The notes: generated by a model from the sequence alone, not told the origin. A stretch of DNA of 44,692 bases from Akkermansiaceae bacterium (GCA_015062045.1 SUVJ01000010.1:1-44692); one strand, 5' to 3'. Positions 23,589-32,797 are shown, counted from the first letter of the stretch. Numbers and translations: made by a program.

Positions 23589-25505
23589 ATGAAGATAATA
23601 TCCCCGAGTGGCGTATTCTTACTTGCGGCAGCTGCGCTCACGGCGCAACAGCCGCAGGCGGCACCGCCCGCCATACAGCAGGAGGAGTTGTTGAACAGTT
23701 TTCAGCGTTTGCACGCAAAGCAGCTCAACAGCGCCATGGAGACCATACGCATGGGGGCTCCCATAGAGGCGCGCAACAAGCAGGGCATGACCGCGCTGAT
23801 GCTGGCCGCAGCCGCCGGAGATGAAAACACCTTTAATGACCTGCTGCACCTGTACAATGCCAACATCAAAGCGGAAGCCCCCGGGCGAGTCAACATGCTG
23901 ATGCTGGCTGCAGCCGGCGGCAATGAAAACATATTCAACACCGTGCAACGGCTGCTGCCGGGCATGGCAGGCAGAAAAGACACCAACGACACACCGCTGT
24001 TTCACTATGCCTGCCTGGGGGGTAATGAGGCCATAGGCAACAGTATTTTGCGAGCAGGGGCAGATGCCTATGCCCTCAACCGCAAAGGGCACTCCGCCAT
24101 TTTATATGCAGCACGCGGTGGCAATGTGCACTTGTTTCACACCCTGCTCAACCGCGGTGCCACCCCGCTTATGCACACAAGGGATGGTTATGACCTGCTC
24201 ATGGCAGCCGCCCAAGGCGGGGAGTTTGCCCTGGTGCAAACCGCGCTGGATATGGGCTTGCTGCCCAACAGGGCAGATACCAACGGCAACACGGCTCTTA
24301 TGGCGGCGGCGGCCAATGCCTCCACAGAGGTTGTGGCCTTGCTGCTGCACAAAGGGGCTAACCCCGCCGCTCGCAATAAACAAGGGGTAAACGCCGCCAT
24401 GTTGGCCGCCGCAGCCGGCAATGCAGAGGCCTGCCTCATGCTGGGCGGCAAGGTTGATATGCCGCCGGATAAAAGCGGGCGCAGCCTGTTGGTGTACGCT
24501 GCTGCCGGGGGCAGCAGATCCTTGGTGCGTAGCTTGCTGGAGCAAGGAGCCTCCGTAGAAGCCGGCAACCGCCTGGCCCTGCGCACCGCCATTGCAGCAG
24601 GCAACACCTATGCCGCCATGGAGCTCGCTAACCACCTGCCCGACATCTCCCGCAAAGACCTGCACTCCATCCCCCTCAAAACGCTGGATGACGCCATTGC
24701 CTTTACCTCCTTTTTGGCAGAACGGGGCAAAACACCCACAGACCGCGCCGTGGCAGAAACCCTGTTGCAGCAATCCCTGCGAGCCGCCAATGACCCCTCG
24801 GCACTCTCCACCGCCACCGCAGACCCACGCGGGCGCACGCCCCTGCAAAATGCCATTGCCGGGCATTTCCACAGCTTTATCGTGTTCCTGATTGAGGAGG
24901 GAGCAGACATCAACGCCAAAGACAAACACGGGCAAACAGCCCTGATGACGGCGGTGGAATCCGGCGGCTATGATATTGTAAAAATACTGCTGCGTGCCGG
25001 GGCAGACCCCAACATTATGGATAAATCCGGCTACACGGCGGCTATTCTGGCAGCAGAATATGCAGATTTAGCCGTGTTCAACCTATTAATGGAGCATGGG
25101 GCCAAGCCGGAGCTATACCGATGCGGCGGTCCCACCGCCCTGCAAGCCGCCATGGAGGCAGGCCCGGAGGCACAGGAGATTGTCAACCGCCTTACCGGGC
25201 GCCCCGGCTTACCCACCACCCCCGCAGAGGCCTACACAGCCCTCTGCAAAGCTATGGATGAGAACAATCTCAGCCAATTCCACAAGATACTCAAAGCGCG
25301 CCCGGAGCCGGATTTGACGGATGAGGAGGGCAACACCCTGCTCATGCGAGCCGTGAGCACAGACTGTGCAGATGATTTTGCCGCGCTGCTCATCGAATAC
25401 GGGGCAAATGTCAACGTACGCAACCGCCACGGTTTCACCCCACTTATTTATGCCAAGACAGAGTCTAAACGCACCCTGCTGCGCCACGCCGGCGCTACGG
25501 AATAA
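23589..25505 (+). CDS. Secreted ankyrin-repeat protein
   Basis: 638 residues with a signal peptide (SGVFLLAAAALTAQQPQA). Most of the chain is ankyrin repeats of ~33 residues, many with the canonical pattern (NKQGMTALMLAAAAGDENTF, KHGQTALMTAVESGGYDIVKILL, RHGFTPLIYA). The repeats are interrupted by a helical segment around residues 345-410 and another near 540-570. It is probably periplasmic and binds other proteins; partners are unknown. It follows the M3 peptidase with a short gap and may be expressed with it. Three other secreted proteins in the window have ankyrin or ankyrin-like repeats. Confidence 0.85.
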   Translation: MKIISPSGVFLLAAAALTAQQPQAAPPAIQQEELLNSFQRLHAKQLNSAMETIRMGAPIEARNKQGMTALMLAAAAGDENTFNDLLHLYNANIKAEAPGRVNMLMLAAAGGNENIFNTVQRLLPGMAGRKDTNDTPLFHYACLGGNEAIGNSILRAGADAYALNRKGHSAILYAARGGNVHLFHTLLNRGATPLMHTRDGYDLLMAAAQGGEFALVQTALDMGLLPNRADTNGNTALMAAAANASTEVVALLLHKGANPAARNKQGVNAAMLAAAAGNAEACLMLGGKVDMPPDKSGRSLLVYAAAGGSRSLVRSLLEQGASVEAGNRLALRTAIAAGNTYAAMELANHLPDISRKDLHSIPLKTLDDAIAFTSFLAERGKTPTDRAVAETLLQQSLRAANDPSALSTATADPRGRTPLQNAIAGHFHSFIVFLIEEGADINAKDKHGQTALMTAVESGGYDIVKILLRAGADPNIMDKSGYTAAILAAEYADLAVFNLLMEHGAKPELYRCGGPTALQAAMEAGPEAQEIVNRLTGRPGLPTTPAEAYTALCKAMDENNLSQFHKILKARPEPDLTDEEGNTLLMRAVSTDCADDFAALLIEYGANVNVRNRHGFTPLIYAKTESKRTLLRHAGATE

Positions 25506-25545
25506 CGGTGATATACCATCTGCAAAATACAAAACTCATACATCG

Positions 25546-25972
25546 GGAATCTCTAAAAACTCTGATACCCTCACAAATTGGTAGTTGTGGGGGAGACCCC
25601 GCGAGCGTTAGCGAGCCGACTTTTTGAGCCCCGGTGAGGGGCGCCATAGAATAGCCCGGGCGTGGAGCCGCGCCAGCGGCGGAACCCCGGGAAATATGCA
25701 AAAATATATGCGAACCCCGTGAGGGGTGGCATAATGTTGCGCTTTGAATTAAGGCATTATATGTATTTACCCCCTATATTTAAACCACGCATTATGTCAC
25801 CCCTCAACCGGGGTTCCGGTTTGTTTGTTCCAGTTCCCCGGGGTTCCGCCGCTACCGCGGCTCCACCACCAGGCTACCATATATCGCCCCTCACCGGGGC
25901 TCAATAGTTTGGCTCGCTTACGCTCGCAAAATGCAAAAGAAATGGATTAAACCGAGTTTTTCGAGGTCCCCA
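25546..25972. repeat. Long palindromic repeat, copy R1
   Basis: The left half (from CTCTAAAAACTC at 25550) is an imperfect reverse complement of the right half (to GAGTTTTTCGAGGTCCCC at 25954-25971). Both halves contain GCGAGCGTWAGCGAGCC, TTGAGCCCCGGTGAGGGG and GTGGAGCCGCG..AGCGGCGGAACCCCGGG; the centre has AACCCCGTGAGGGGTGGCAT and ATGTCACCCCTCAACCGGGG. It is related to R2 (41.1 kb) and R3 (43.3 kb). No credible gene is inside. It fills the space between the ankyrin gene and the polA promoter. Confidence 0.75.
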
Positions 25973-26042
25973 CATCGTATATCTGCGTTGATACCTCCAA
26001 CTCCTGTGTCATATTGACAATGGGTTCAGACTTAGCACAGCA

Positions 26043-26072
26043 TTGACACACGCGGGGAGCGTATGATATAAT
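26043..26072 (+). promoter_or_regulatory. polA promoter (consensus), near-leaderless
   Basis: TTGACA (26043-26048), an 18-bp spacer and TATAAT (26067-26072): both boxes are perfect. The ATG starts 8 nt after the -10, so the 5' UTR is about 1-2 nt. There is no Shine-Dalgarno site. Confidence 0.8.
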
Positions 26073-26080
26073 GCGCAGCG

Positions 26081-28816
26081 ATGGAAACTCTTTATATTCT
26101 GGATGGCATGGCGCTGATGTATCGCGCCTTTTACGCATTCATCAACGCACCGATGCGCACTGCGGCAGGGTTGAACACCTCTGCCATGTTCGGGTTTACC
26201 AACACGGTACTGTCGCTTATAGAGAAAGAGGCTCCCACGCACATAGTGGCCTGTTTGGATCCCTCGGGGCCCACGTTCAGGCATGAGCAATATGCAGAGT
26301 ACAAGGCCAACCGCCAAGCCATGCCGCAAGAGCTCAGGGATTCCATCCCCTGGATTATTGAAATACTGCAAGCCATGCGCATACCGGTGGTGCGCGTGCC
26401 GGGTTTTGAGGCAGATGATTTAATTGGCACCTTCACAAAACTGGCAGGCGAGCGAGAGGGCATGCACGCCTACATGGTATCTTTGGATAAAGACTTGGGG
26501 CAGTTGCTCTCCCCCACCTGCTCCTTCCACAAACCCGGCAAAAAGGGGAGCGACTTTGAGGTGATACACGAGGCCGCCTTTCTGGAGGAATGGGGTATCA
26601 GCAAACCGGAGCAGATTATCGACATCTTAGCGCTCATGGGAGATGCCAGCGACAACATACCCGGTGTGCCGGGAGTGGGGGCCGTGACCGCACGCAAACT
26701 CATTGCGCAGTTCGGCAGCGTAGAAAACATGCTGGCGAATACAGCCCAAATTAAAGGCAAAATGCGCGAAAAGGTGGAGGCCAATGCCGACAACGCCAGG
26801 CTCTCTTACGAGCTGGCCACCATACGCAGGGATGTTCCCCTGCCCATTACCATTACCGACTGCGCCCGCACGGGGTTCAACGTGCCCGCCCTGCGAGAGA
26901 TTTTTGCCAAACTGGAGTTCAAGGGGCTGGATAAACGCATTGGAGCCGCCCCTGAGGATGACCTTTTTGCCGCAGCCGAGCAAGCCACCGCCACAGATAC
27001 CCCCGCCCAGTTGGACCTGTTCAGCATGCCGCAGCTCAAAGACATCAACAGCACCGAGCATAGCTACCATTTGGTCAACACGGCAGAGGCACGGGCAGAG
27101 CTTGCCCAAGCCCTGCTGGCTGCCCCGCGCTGGGCCTTTGATACCGAGACCACCGGGTTGGACCCGCTGCAGGACCGCCTGCTGGGCATGTCGTTCTGCA
27201 TAGCAGAGCATGAGGCATACTACGTGCCGGCGGAGGATGGTAAAGTACCGCAAGAGTTCATACCTGTCTTTGCCTGCGGGGCAGAGAAAGTGGGGCTCAA
27301 CGCCAAGTTTGACTTGCAGGTACTGCGTGCAGCAGGTGTGCAGGTGGCAGGGCCGTTCTTTGATGTAATGCTGGCCCACTGCGCCCTTTACCCCGAGCTG
27401 CGCCACAACATGGATGACATGGCAGAGGCCCTGCTTTGCTACAAAACCGTGCGGCTGGCAGACATTGCCGGCAAGGATTACGACACCGCAGCCGTACCCG
27501 TGGAGCAAATGGCAGACTACGCCGCCGAGGATGCCGATGTCACCCTGCAACTGGCCAATGTCTTGAAACCACAGCTGGAGCAAGCGGGGCAAACCACCCT
27601 CATGCAGGAGATTGAGTTTCCCCTCATGCCCGTGCTGGCAGATATTGAGGCAGAGGGCATGCGTGTAGAGCCCGAGCTGCTGCAAACGGCATCCGCCGAG
27701 CTGGGCGAGCAGATTGAAACCCTGCGCACCCGCATAGATGCCATCATTGGCCGCCCCATCAACCTTAACTCTCCCAAGCAACTGGGCGACCTGCTCTTCG
27801 GCGAGATGAAACTGCTTGCCAAACCCAAAAAGACCAAGAGCGGCCAATACGTAACGGATGAGGAGACCCTGCGCAAGCTTGCCCCCGGCTGCCCGCTGGT
27901 GCAGGATATTCTGGACTACCGCGAGCTCGCCAAGCTCAAAGGCACCTATTTGGATGCCCTGCCACGCTACATCTCCCCCGTGGATGGCCGCATTCACTCC
28001 ACCCTGCAACAAATGGTCACGGCCACGGGCCGCCTAGCCTCGCAAAACCCCAACTTGCAGAACATCCCCGTGCGCTCCGATGCCGGCAAGCTGATACGCC
28101 GTGCTTTCATTGCCCGCGGGCCGGAGTTCTCCATCCTCTCCGCAGACTACTCGCAGGTTGAACTGCGACTCATGGCGGCCTTATCGGGCGATCCGTCCAT
28201 GATTGCGGCCTTTACCGAGGGACGCGATATTCATGCCGAAACCGCCGCCAAAATATACGGCGTACCGCGCGAGGAAGTAACAGCCGATATGCGCCGCGCC
28301 GCCAAAACCGTCAACTTCGGTATCATTTACGGCATTTCCTCCTTCGGTCTCTCTCAGCGTTTGGATTGCTCCCGCACCGAGGCCGCCGCGCTCATCGACA
28401 GCTATTTTGCCCAGTTCCCGGGCGTGAAAACCTGCATGGATAAGCTGGTGGAAGATGCCCGCAGCAAAGGCTATGCCGAAACACTGTGTGGCCGTCGCCG
28501 CTACCTGCCCGACCTGAATGGCCGCAACTTCAACCTGCGCGCCGCCGCCGAGCGTACCGCCATCAACACCCCCATTCAAGGTACGGCTGCCGACATGATT
28601 AAACTGGCCATGGTACGTGTGCACGCCCTGCTGCAAGGCCACCGCAGCCGCCTCATCATGCAGATTCATGACGAATTGCTCATTGACCTGCACCAAGACG
28701 AGCACCACCTCATCCCCGCCATTGTGGACACCATGCGCGCCGCCCTCCCCCTGCCCAACGATGTGCCGCTGGAGGTTGAGGCCAACCACGCCCCCAACTG
28801 GCTGGAAGCGCATTGA
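26081..28816 (+). CDS. polA: DNA polymerase I
   Basis: 911 residues, the normal length. Domain order: N-terminal 5'-3' exonuclease (LDGMALMYRAFYAF at the start; GDASDNIPGVPGVGAVTA near 190), 3'-5' exonuclease, and the family A polymerase. The proofreading site seems intact: DTETT near 353 (exo I), GLNAKFDLQ (exo II) and YAAEDADV (exo III). Polymerase motifs A (SADYSQVELR, ~687), B (RRAAKTVNFGIIYG) and C (MQIHDELLID, ~860) are present. It fills Okazaki and repair gaps and removes RNA primers. An S23-type element begins 2 bp after its stop, followed by ispF and pncC on the same strand. Confidence 0.97.
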   Translation: METLYILDGMALMYRAFYAFINAPMRTAAGLNTSAMFGFTNTVLSLIEKEAPTHIVACLDPSGPTFRHEQYAEYKANRQAMPQELRDSIPWIIEILQAMRIPVVRVPGFEADDLIGTFTKLAGEREGMHAYMVSLDKDLGQLLSPTCSFHKPGKKGSDFEVIHEAAFLEEWGISKPEQIIDILALMGDASDNIPGVPGVGAVTARKLIAQFGSVENMLANTAQIKGKMREKVEANADNARLSYELATIRRDVPLPITITDCARTGFNVPALREIFAKLEFKGLDKRIGAAPEDDLFAAAEQATATDTPAQLDLFSMPQLKDINSTEHSYHLVNTAEARAELAQALLAAPRWAFDTETTGLDPLQDRLLGMSFCIAEHEAYYVPAEDGKVPQEFIPVFACGAEKVGLNAKFDLQVLRAAGVQVAGPFFDVMLAHCALYPELRHNMDDMAEALLCYKTVRLADIAGKDYDTAAVPVEQMADYAAEDADVTLQLANVLKPQLEQAGQTTLMQEIEFPLMPVLADIEAEGMRVEPELLQTASAELGEQIETLRTRIDAIIGRPINLNSPKQLGDLLFGEMKLLAKPKKTKSGQYVTDEETLRKLAPGCPLVQDILDYRELAKLKGTYLDALPRYISPVDGRIHSTLQQMVTATGRLASQNPNLQNIPVRSDAGKLIRRAFIARGPEFSILSADYSQVELRLMAALSGDPSMIAAFTEGRDIHAETAAKIYGVPREEVTADMRRAAKTVNFGIIYGISSFGLSQRLDCSRTEAAALIDSYFAQFPGVKTCMDKLVEDARSKGYAETLCGRRRYLPDLNGRNFNLRAAAERTAINTPIQGTAADMIKLAMVRVHALLQGHRSRLIMQIHDELLIDLHQDEHHLIPAIVDTMRAALPLPNDVPLEVEANHAPNWLEAH

Positions 28817-28817
28817 T

Positions 28818-29257
28818 AATGTTGAATGTTTAATGTTTGATGTTTAAAGTAAAAATATGGCTCAACAAATATTCACAAGAGAAACCATGTATGAGCGCAC
28901 CATGGATTTTTCAGTGCGTATTATCAACATGGTCAGATGCATGCCTAGGGGAGTGGCAGAAAGAGCACTTGCAGAACAATTGCTCAGAAGCGCCACCTCC
29001 ATCGGGGCCAATTACAGAGAAGCCAGCCATGCCAAATCTGCTAATGACTTTGCAGCAAAACTTAAAATCTGTGAAGGAGAAGCAGCCGAGTCGCTTTATT
29101 GGATTCAACTGATCATCAAATCCAACATTATGTCTCAATCAAAAATGACAGCATTGGAACAAGAGGCCAAAGAACTTGTCGCCATATTTACCACTGCAGC
29201 AAAAAAAGCTTATGAACGGCGCAAACATTAAACATTAAACATCAAACATTAAACATG
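28818..29257 (+). mobile_element. S23-type element with inverted heptad-array ends
   Basis: The left end (28818-28845) is four 7-bp units, ATGTTKR (ATGTTGA, ATGTTTA, ATGTTTG, ATGTTTA). The right end (29223-29257) is five inverted units, AAACATN. One gene, a four-helix-bundle protein, lies between. The RNA could fold into a long stem with the gene in the loop, which resembles 23S rRNA intervening sequences that carry S23 ORFs. The right array supplies the last two codons and stop of that gene, and its last unit AAACATG contains the ispF start codon. It sits between polA and ispF. Confidence 0.75.
28857..29231 (+). CDS. Four-helix-bundle protein (S23/23S rRNA IVS family)
   Basis: 124 residues, all helical. 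It matches the S23/TIGR02436 family: TMDFSVRIINMVR, the signature ALAEQLLRSATSIGANYREA (near residues 40-60), and FAAKLKICEGEAAESLYWIQLI. These proteins form pentamers of four-helix bundles; relatives are encoded in 23S rRNA intervening sequences and serve as accessory (Avd) proteins of diversity-generating retroelements. The biochemical role here is unknown. An internal ATG (28887) is an alternative start. The last two codons and the stop come from the right heptad array. Confidence 0.88.
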   Translation: MAQQIFTRETMYERTMDFSVRIINMVRCMPRGVAERALAEQLLRSATSIGANYREASHAKSANDFAAKLKICEGEAAESLYWIQLIIKSNIMSQSKMTALEQEAKELVAIFTTAAKKAYERRKH

Positions 29258-29740
29258 ATAACGCTCGTAGGTTTAGGATACGATATACACCAATTCTCTG
29301 CCACGCCGCGCCCGCTTTGGCTGGGTGGGGTGAAGGTGCATGAAACTAAGGGGCTGGCAGGCCACAGCGATGCCGATGTACTTTGCCACGCGCTGGCAGA
29401 TGCCATATTGGGGGCCATCGGCGAGCCGGATATCGGCTACTGGTTTCCGCCCAATGACGACAGCTGCCTCAACATCTGCTCCCTGAGAATTGTGGAGAAA
29501 GCCGTGGAGCTGCTGCATGCCCAAGGCGGAAAAATGGTGAATGCAGACTGCGCGCTCATAGCAGAGGCACCCAAGATTATGCCTTTCGTGCAGCAGATGA
29601 AAGAAACGCTTGCCCCCATACTCGGCGTATCACCCAAGCGCGTGGGGGTAAAAGCCACCACCAATGAAAAGCTGGGGGCCTTGGGGCGCAGAGAGGGTAT
29701 GGCCGCTTTTGCCACCGTTGCCATTCAACTGCCGGAGTAA
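29255..29740 (+). CDS. ispF: 2-C-methyl-D-erythritol 2,4-cyclodiphosphate synthase
   Basis: Converts CDP-methylerythritol 2-phosphate into the cyclic diphosphate in the MEP isoprenoid pathway. 161 residues, the normal length; functions as a homotrimer. Zinc ligands Asp10, His12 (GYDIHQF) and His45 (GHSDADVLCHALADAILGA) are present, as is the conserved KATTNEKLGALGRREG. The only start codon that preserves the N-terminal strand is the ATG at 29255, inside the last heptad of the S23 element. The upstream leader is pure heptad array with no Shine-Dalgarno. pncC follows after 3 bp. Confidence 0.95.
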   Translation: MITLVGLGYDIHQFSATPRPLWLGGVKVHETKGLAGHSDADVLCHALADAILGAIGEPDIGYWFPPNDDSCLNICSLRIVEKAVELLHAQGGKMVNADCALIAEAPKIMPFVQQMKETLAPILGVSPKRVGVKATTNEKLGALGRREGMAAFATVAIQLPE

Positions 29741-29743
29741 GCC

Positions 29744-30232
29744 ATGGATACCAATTTAGAACTTGCGGCTTTTGCCGCCGTGAAAAACCTGGAAGCCGCC
29801 GGGCTTACCGTAGCCACGGCAGAGAGCTGCACGGGCGGGCTGATAGCCGCCGCCCTCACCGGGGTACCGGGGGCATCTGCCGTGTTTCGCTACGGGTGGG
29901 TCACCTATTGCAACGAGGCCAAGGAGCGTGAGCTGGGCGTGTTGCCCGCCACCATAGAGGAGCACAGTGTGGTGAGCGAGCCCGTGGTGGCCGCCATGGC
30001 GCAAGGAGCCATGCGTAAGGCGGGGGCAGATGTTGCCATTGCCGTATCGGGCAACGCCGGCCCCACTGCGGCTGAGGGCGAGCCGCCCGTGGGCACCGTT
30101 TGCATAGCCCTTGCCCGCCGTGGGGCACCCCGCCCCGTGCATACCGAAACCCTGCACCTGCCCGACATGCCGCGCAACGCCATACGCAACCACGTTGCCG
30201 TTAAGGTGCTGCACATGCTGGCGGCTTTGTAA
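29744..30232 (+). CDS. pncC: CinA C-terminal domain protein, nicotinamide-nucleotide amidase
   Basis: 162 residues, a stand-alone CinA C-terminal domain. Family motifs: TVATAESCTGGLIAAALTGV at 22-41, GWVTYCNEAKERELGV, and the loop AVSGNAGPTAAEGEPPVGTV. Members deamidate nicotinamide mononucleotide in the NAD salvage cycle. It lacks the N-terminal MoCF-like half found in full-length CinA, as in E. coli PncC. It is the last gene of the polA-ispF run and ends just before a strong terminator. Confidence 0.92.
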   Translation: MDTNLELAAFAAVKNLEAAGLTVATAESCTGGLIAAALTGVPGASAVFRYGWVTYCNEAKERELGVLPATIEEHSVVSEPVVAAMAQGAMRKAGADVAIAVSGNAGPTAAEGEPPVGTVCIALARRGAPRPVHTETLHLPDMPRNAIRNHVAVKVLHMLAAL

Positions 30233-30251
30233 CATCTCATCAATCAAATGA

Positions 30252-30290
30252 CCGTCGGTGAGGCTCAGCTCACCGACGGCTTTGTTGTTT
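30252..30290 (+). terminator. Terminator after pncC
   Basis: An 11-bp perfect stem CCGTCGGTGAG/CTCACCGACGG (30252-30262 and 30269-30279), 6-nt loop, then CTTTGTTGTTT. It separates pncC from the convergent autotransporter gene. Confidence 0.85.
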
Positions 30291-30325
30291 CCGTTATGTC
30301 AGCCCGTGAAAGGGGTGATATGGCA

Positions 30326-32623
30326 TCAGAAGGTGCACTGGTAGCCGAGGATACCGTTGACGGAGGTTTGGTCTGAGTAGAACTCGGCAGAGCAGTCGAG
30401 CAGGAGAGAGCCGCAATCCTTACCCAGCGGTATGGAGAAGCCCACGCCAAGCTCTACACCAAAGTTGCCGGGGTCTGCCCCATGCACGGAGGCAGAGTTG
30501 CCCAAGCCGGGTATGGAGACAGAGGCAGAGCCCTCCGTACGACCGGCAATGGCTTTACCGAGCACGCGAGCCTCCATAATAGCGGGGGTGTTGAGCCAGT
30601 TTTGCCCCACAATACCCTGCATGCGGGCACCAAGGCCGAAGATGACGTTGTTGCTCTCCTGCTTACCGACGGAGAGGGCGGCATCGGAGCCGGACTCCGT
30701 GTAGCTATCCACTTGGCTGTGGATGTAAGAAACGTTGAAGACGGGTTGCCACCAAGCCTCTGCAAAGGTGTCTGAGTTAAGCTTGAAGCTGCGGGCTACC
30801 TCATACATAACGCCGAAGCTGAGGCCATCTGCACTGCCGTGGGTGCCATAGCCACCGCCGGGGAAATTGACACGGCGGTTCAGCGAGATATCCGCAAAGC
30901 CGACAGAGCCGATAAGGGAGTGGGTCCAGCAACCGCTGTCCATGCGGGCAAAGACGGTGCCGTAGTAGGCATCAAGGTCGCCGGAGGCATCGCTGCCATA
31001 GCCCTTAATGCCGAGTCTGCCGTGCATGCCGGTAAAGGCGGCACCTACGGTAAGGTCCTCATTCACGTTCATGGCCATACCGGCAGTACCGCCAATGCTG
31101 TTGAGGGAGTAGCCGGGGGCAGAGCCGCCATCAAGCTTGGTGTGGTCAATCTCTGCATTAGCCCAGAAGGTGTACTGTGTAGCAGGCGTGGCAGAGTAGG
31201 CAGGCATGCCGGATTTGGGGTCGTACGCCACAGGGGCAGCCGTGGGGCAACCAACACCACCGTTGAGGGTGCTCACACGGTTGCGGATGCTGCGCAGTTG
31301 GCGCTCCATTTGCCCGCGCCAGGCAATGTTAAGGTTGGCAATACCGGCACCGGCAACGGAGGCGGCCAAGGCATCCGCAGCGCGGCCATTACCCTCCGCA
31401 ATGTAAGCGTCCATAGCGTTGAGCACACCGGAGAGCGCGGGGTAGCGCTCCGCATTAGCCTGCGGGTCAAGCTCACCGAAAGCTTCATCCAGCAGGTTGG
31501 CACCTGCCTTACCGTTGGCGGTGCGGGCTTGGCGCTCATAGTAGCCGCTATTGGTGGTGTCCAGGCTCAGCACGAGGCCCTCTTGGTCTTGGCTGAGGGT
31601 AACGATAAAGCCATCTTTCAGGAAACGGTCGGTGGTATCCTGTGTGAGGGTGTAGGTGGTGGTACCCATGTCTGCACTACTTACCAAAGTGTAGTCGCCG
31701 GAGGCACGGGTAACGCGTGTTACGTCAATATCCATGGCATCTGCGGTGGAAGCAGCAATGTTTTCTGCCGTAACAACGGGGGCAGCCTGGCTGAGCTCAG
31801 AACCCAACACAAGGTTATCCGTCTTGAGGGAGGTGAAGGCACCGCCATTGTTAAGCACCAGTCTCTTGGCATCCACCGTGCCGCCTGTGGTCACGTTTTC
31901 TTCAATGAGAAGATCCTGAGCGGCGGTAACGGTACCGGCATTCTCAAAGGTGCCCACGGAGGAGTTCTCGGCCAGGGCAAGTGTAGCGGCATCTGCCACG
32001 TTAAGGGAGCCGCTGCCGTTGACACTATTGAGGGCAGAATCACCGCTCTGCAAGTTCATCTTACCTTGCAGGGCAACATCCGTACCGGTCACAGAATCGG
32101 CAAAGGTGATATCGGCACCCTCTGCTACGGTCAGCTCCGTACCCTCGGCCATGGAGCGCACACCGTTAAATGAAGCGGTTCCGGCCAAAGCCATGTTGCC
32201 TTGGGCAAGCTCCAGCTCAGGGCCTGCCGTGGTGGAGCCCGCAGACTCCAAGGTGAGGTCAAACTCACCGCGCTTGGTTATTGTGCCGGCACCGGCAAAA
32301 TCACCGGCAATGCTGCTTTCTGCCGTGGTTTCAAATATATACTCAGACTCCACGGATACCGTACCGGCTTGCAGAGCCTCGCCCACCATCACGGTATTCG
32401 TGACATTTCCGGCGGGCTGAGCAAAGGTTACATTGTCACCGGCAACAAAGGGGGCGGCCTCCGGCGTGGTATTTTGCCACGGTGTATTGGCAGCCTCGGT
32501 ATTCCAGACATTGGAGCCGGCTTCACCGTTCCAGGTCAAATCATCGGCTTGCACCGTGTAGGCGCATGCCACAACAACACCTGCTATAAATCGCTGCAGG
32601 GAGCGTGAAAGTCGGGGTTTCAT
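30326..32623 (-). CDS. Autotransporter (type Va) adhesin-like protein
   Basis: About 765 residues. The start is taken at 32623 (MKPRLSRSLQRFIAGVVVACAYTVQA, a good signal peptide); the frame is open 24 codons further. Residues about 30-330 are low-complexity, Ala/Gly/Thr-rich beta-helix-like repeats (passenger), beginning with the common DLTWNGEAGSNVWNT motif. A helical linker (~400-450) follows, and the last ~270 residues are a beta-barrel with alternating strands ending in a terminal Phe (LGYQCTF), the usual signal for barrel insertion. The passenger's target is unknown. It is convergent with pncC and divergent from the ankyrin gene at 32798. Confidence 0.88.
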   Translation of the reverse strand: MKPRLSRSLQRFIAGVVVACAYTVQADDLTWNGEAGSNVWNTEAANTPWQNTTPEAAPFVAGDNVTFAQPAGNVTNTVMVGEALQAGTVSVESEYIFETTAESSIAGDFAGAGTITKRGEFDLTLESAGSTTAGPELELAQGNMALAGTASFNGVRSMAEGTELTVAEGADITFADSVTGTDVALQGKMNLQSGDSALNSVNGSGSLNVADAATLALAENSSVGTFENAGTVTAAQDLLIEENVTTGGTVDAKRLVLNNGGAFTSLKTDNLVLGSELSQAAPVVTAENIAASTADAMDIDVTRVTRASGDYTLVSSADMGTTTYTLTQDTTDRFLKDGFIVTLSQDQEGLVLSLDTTNSGYYERQARTANGKAGANLLDEAFGELDPQANAERYPALSGVLNAMDAYIAEGNGRAADALAASVAGAGIANLNIAWRGQMERQLRSIRNRVSTLNGGVGCPTAAPVAYDPKSGMPAYSATPATQYTFWANAEIDHTKLDGGSAPGYSLNSIGGTAGMAMNVNEDLTVGAAFTGMHGRLGIKGYGSDASGDLDAYYGTVFARMDSGCWTHSLIGSVGFADISLNRRVNFPGGGYGTHGSADGLSFGVMYEVARSFKLNSDTFAEAWWQPVFNVSYIHSQVDSYTESGSDAALSVGKQESNNVIFGLGARMQGIVGQNWLNTPAIMEARVLGKAIAGRTEGSASVSIPGLGNSASVHGADPGNFGVELGVGFSIPLGKDCGSLLLDCSAEFYSDQTSVNGILGYQCTF

Positions 32624-32797
32624 ATGCAGATTCAGACCCACCTGCTCGCCCATTCGCACAATATATGCTAGTTTTATTAGGCTGTATTGCTCCATCTGAG
32701 TCTTATGAAATTGACATTTGGCAAAAAAATGTAATACTGATGTTTTATTGAAAGAAACGGTAAGAAAACGGCGTACATATATAAGGAGACTCCAACC

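Noticed and set aside
26627..28012. 461-codon minus-strand frame opposite polA
   Set aside because: All catalytic motifs of DNA polymerase I lie on the other strand.
28818..28845. Heptad arrays considered as CRISPR or simple microsatellite DNA
   Set aside because: Units are too short for CRISPR, and the matching inverted array at the other end argues against random microsatellites.
29743..30232. Truncated cinA
   Set aside because: The protein is a complete stand-alone C-terminal domain as in PncC; no upstream remnant of the other half.
30839..32173. 444-codon plus-strand frame opposite the autotransporter
   Set aside because: The Gly/His-rich low-complexity product is the antisense of the repetitive passenger; no start signals.
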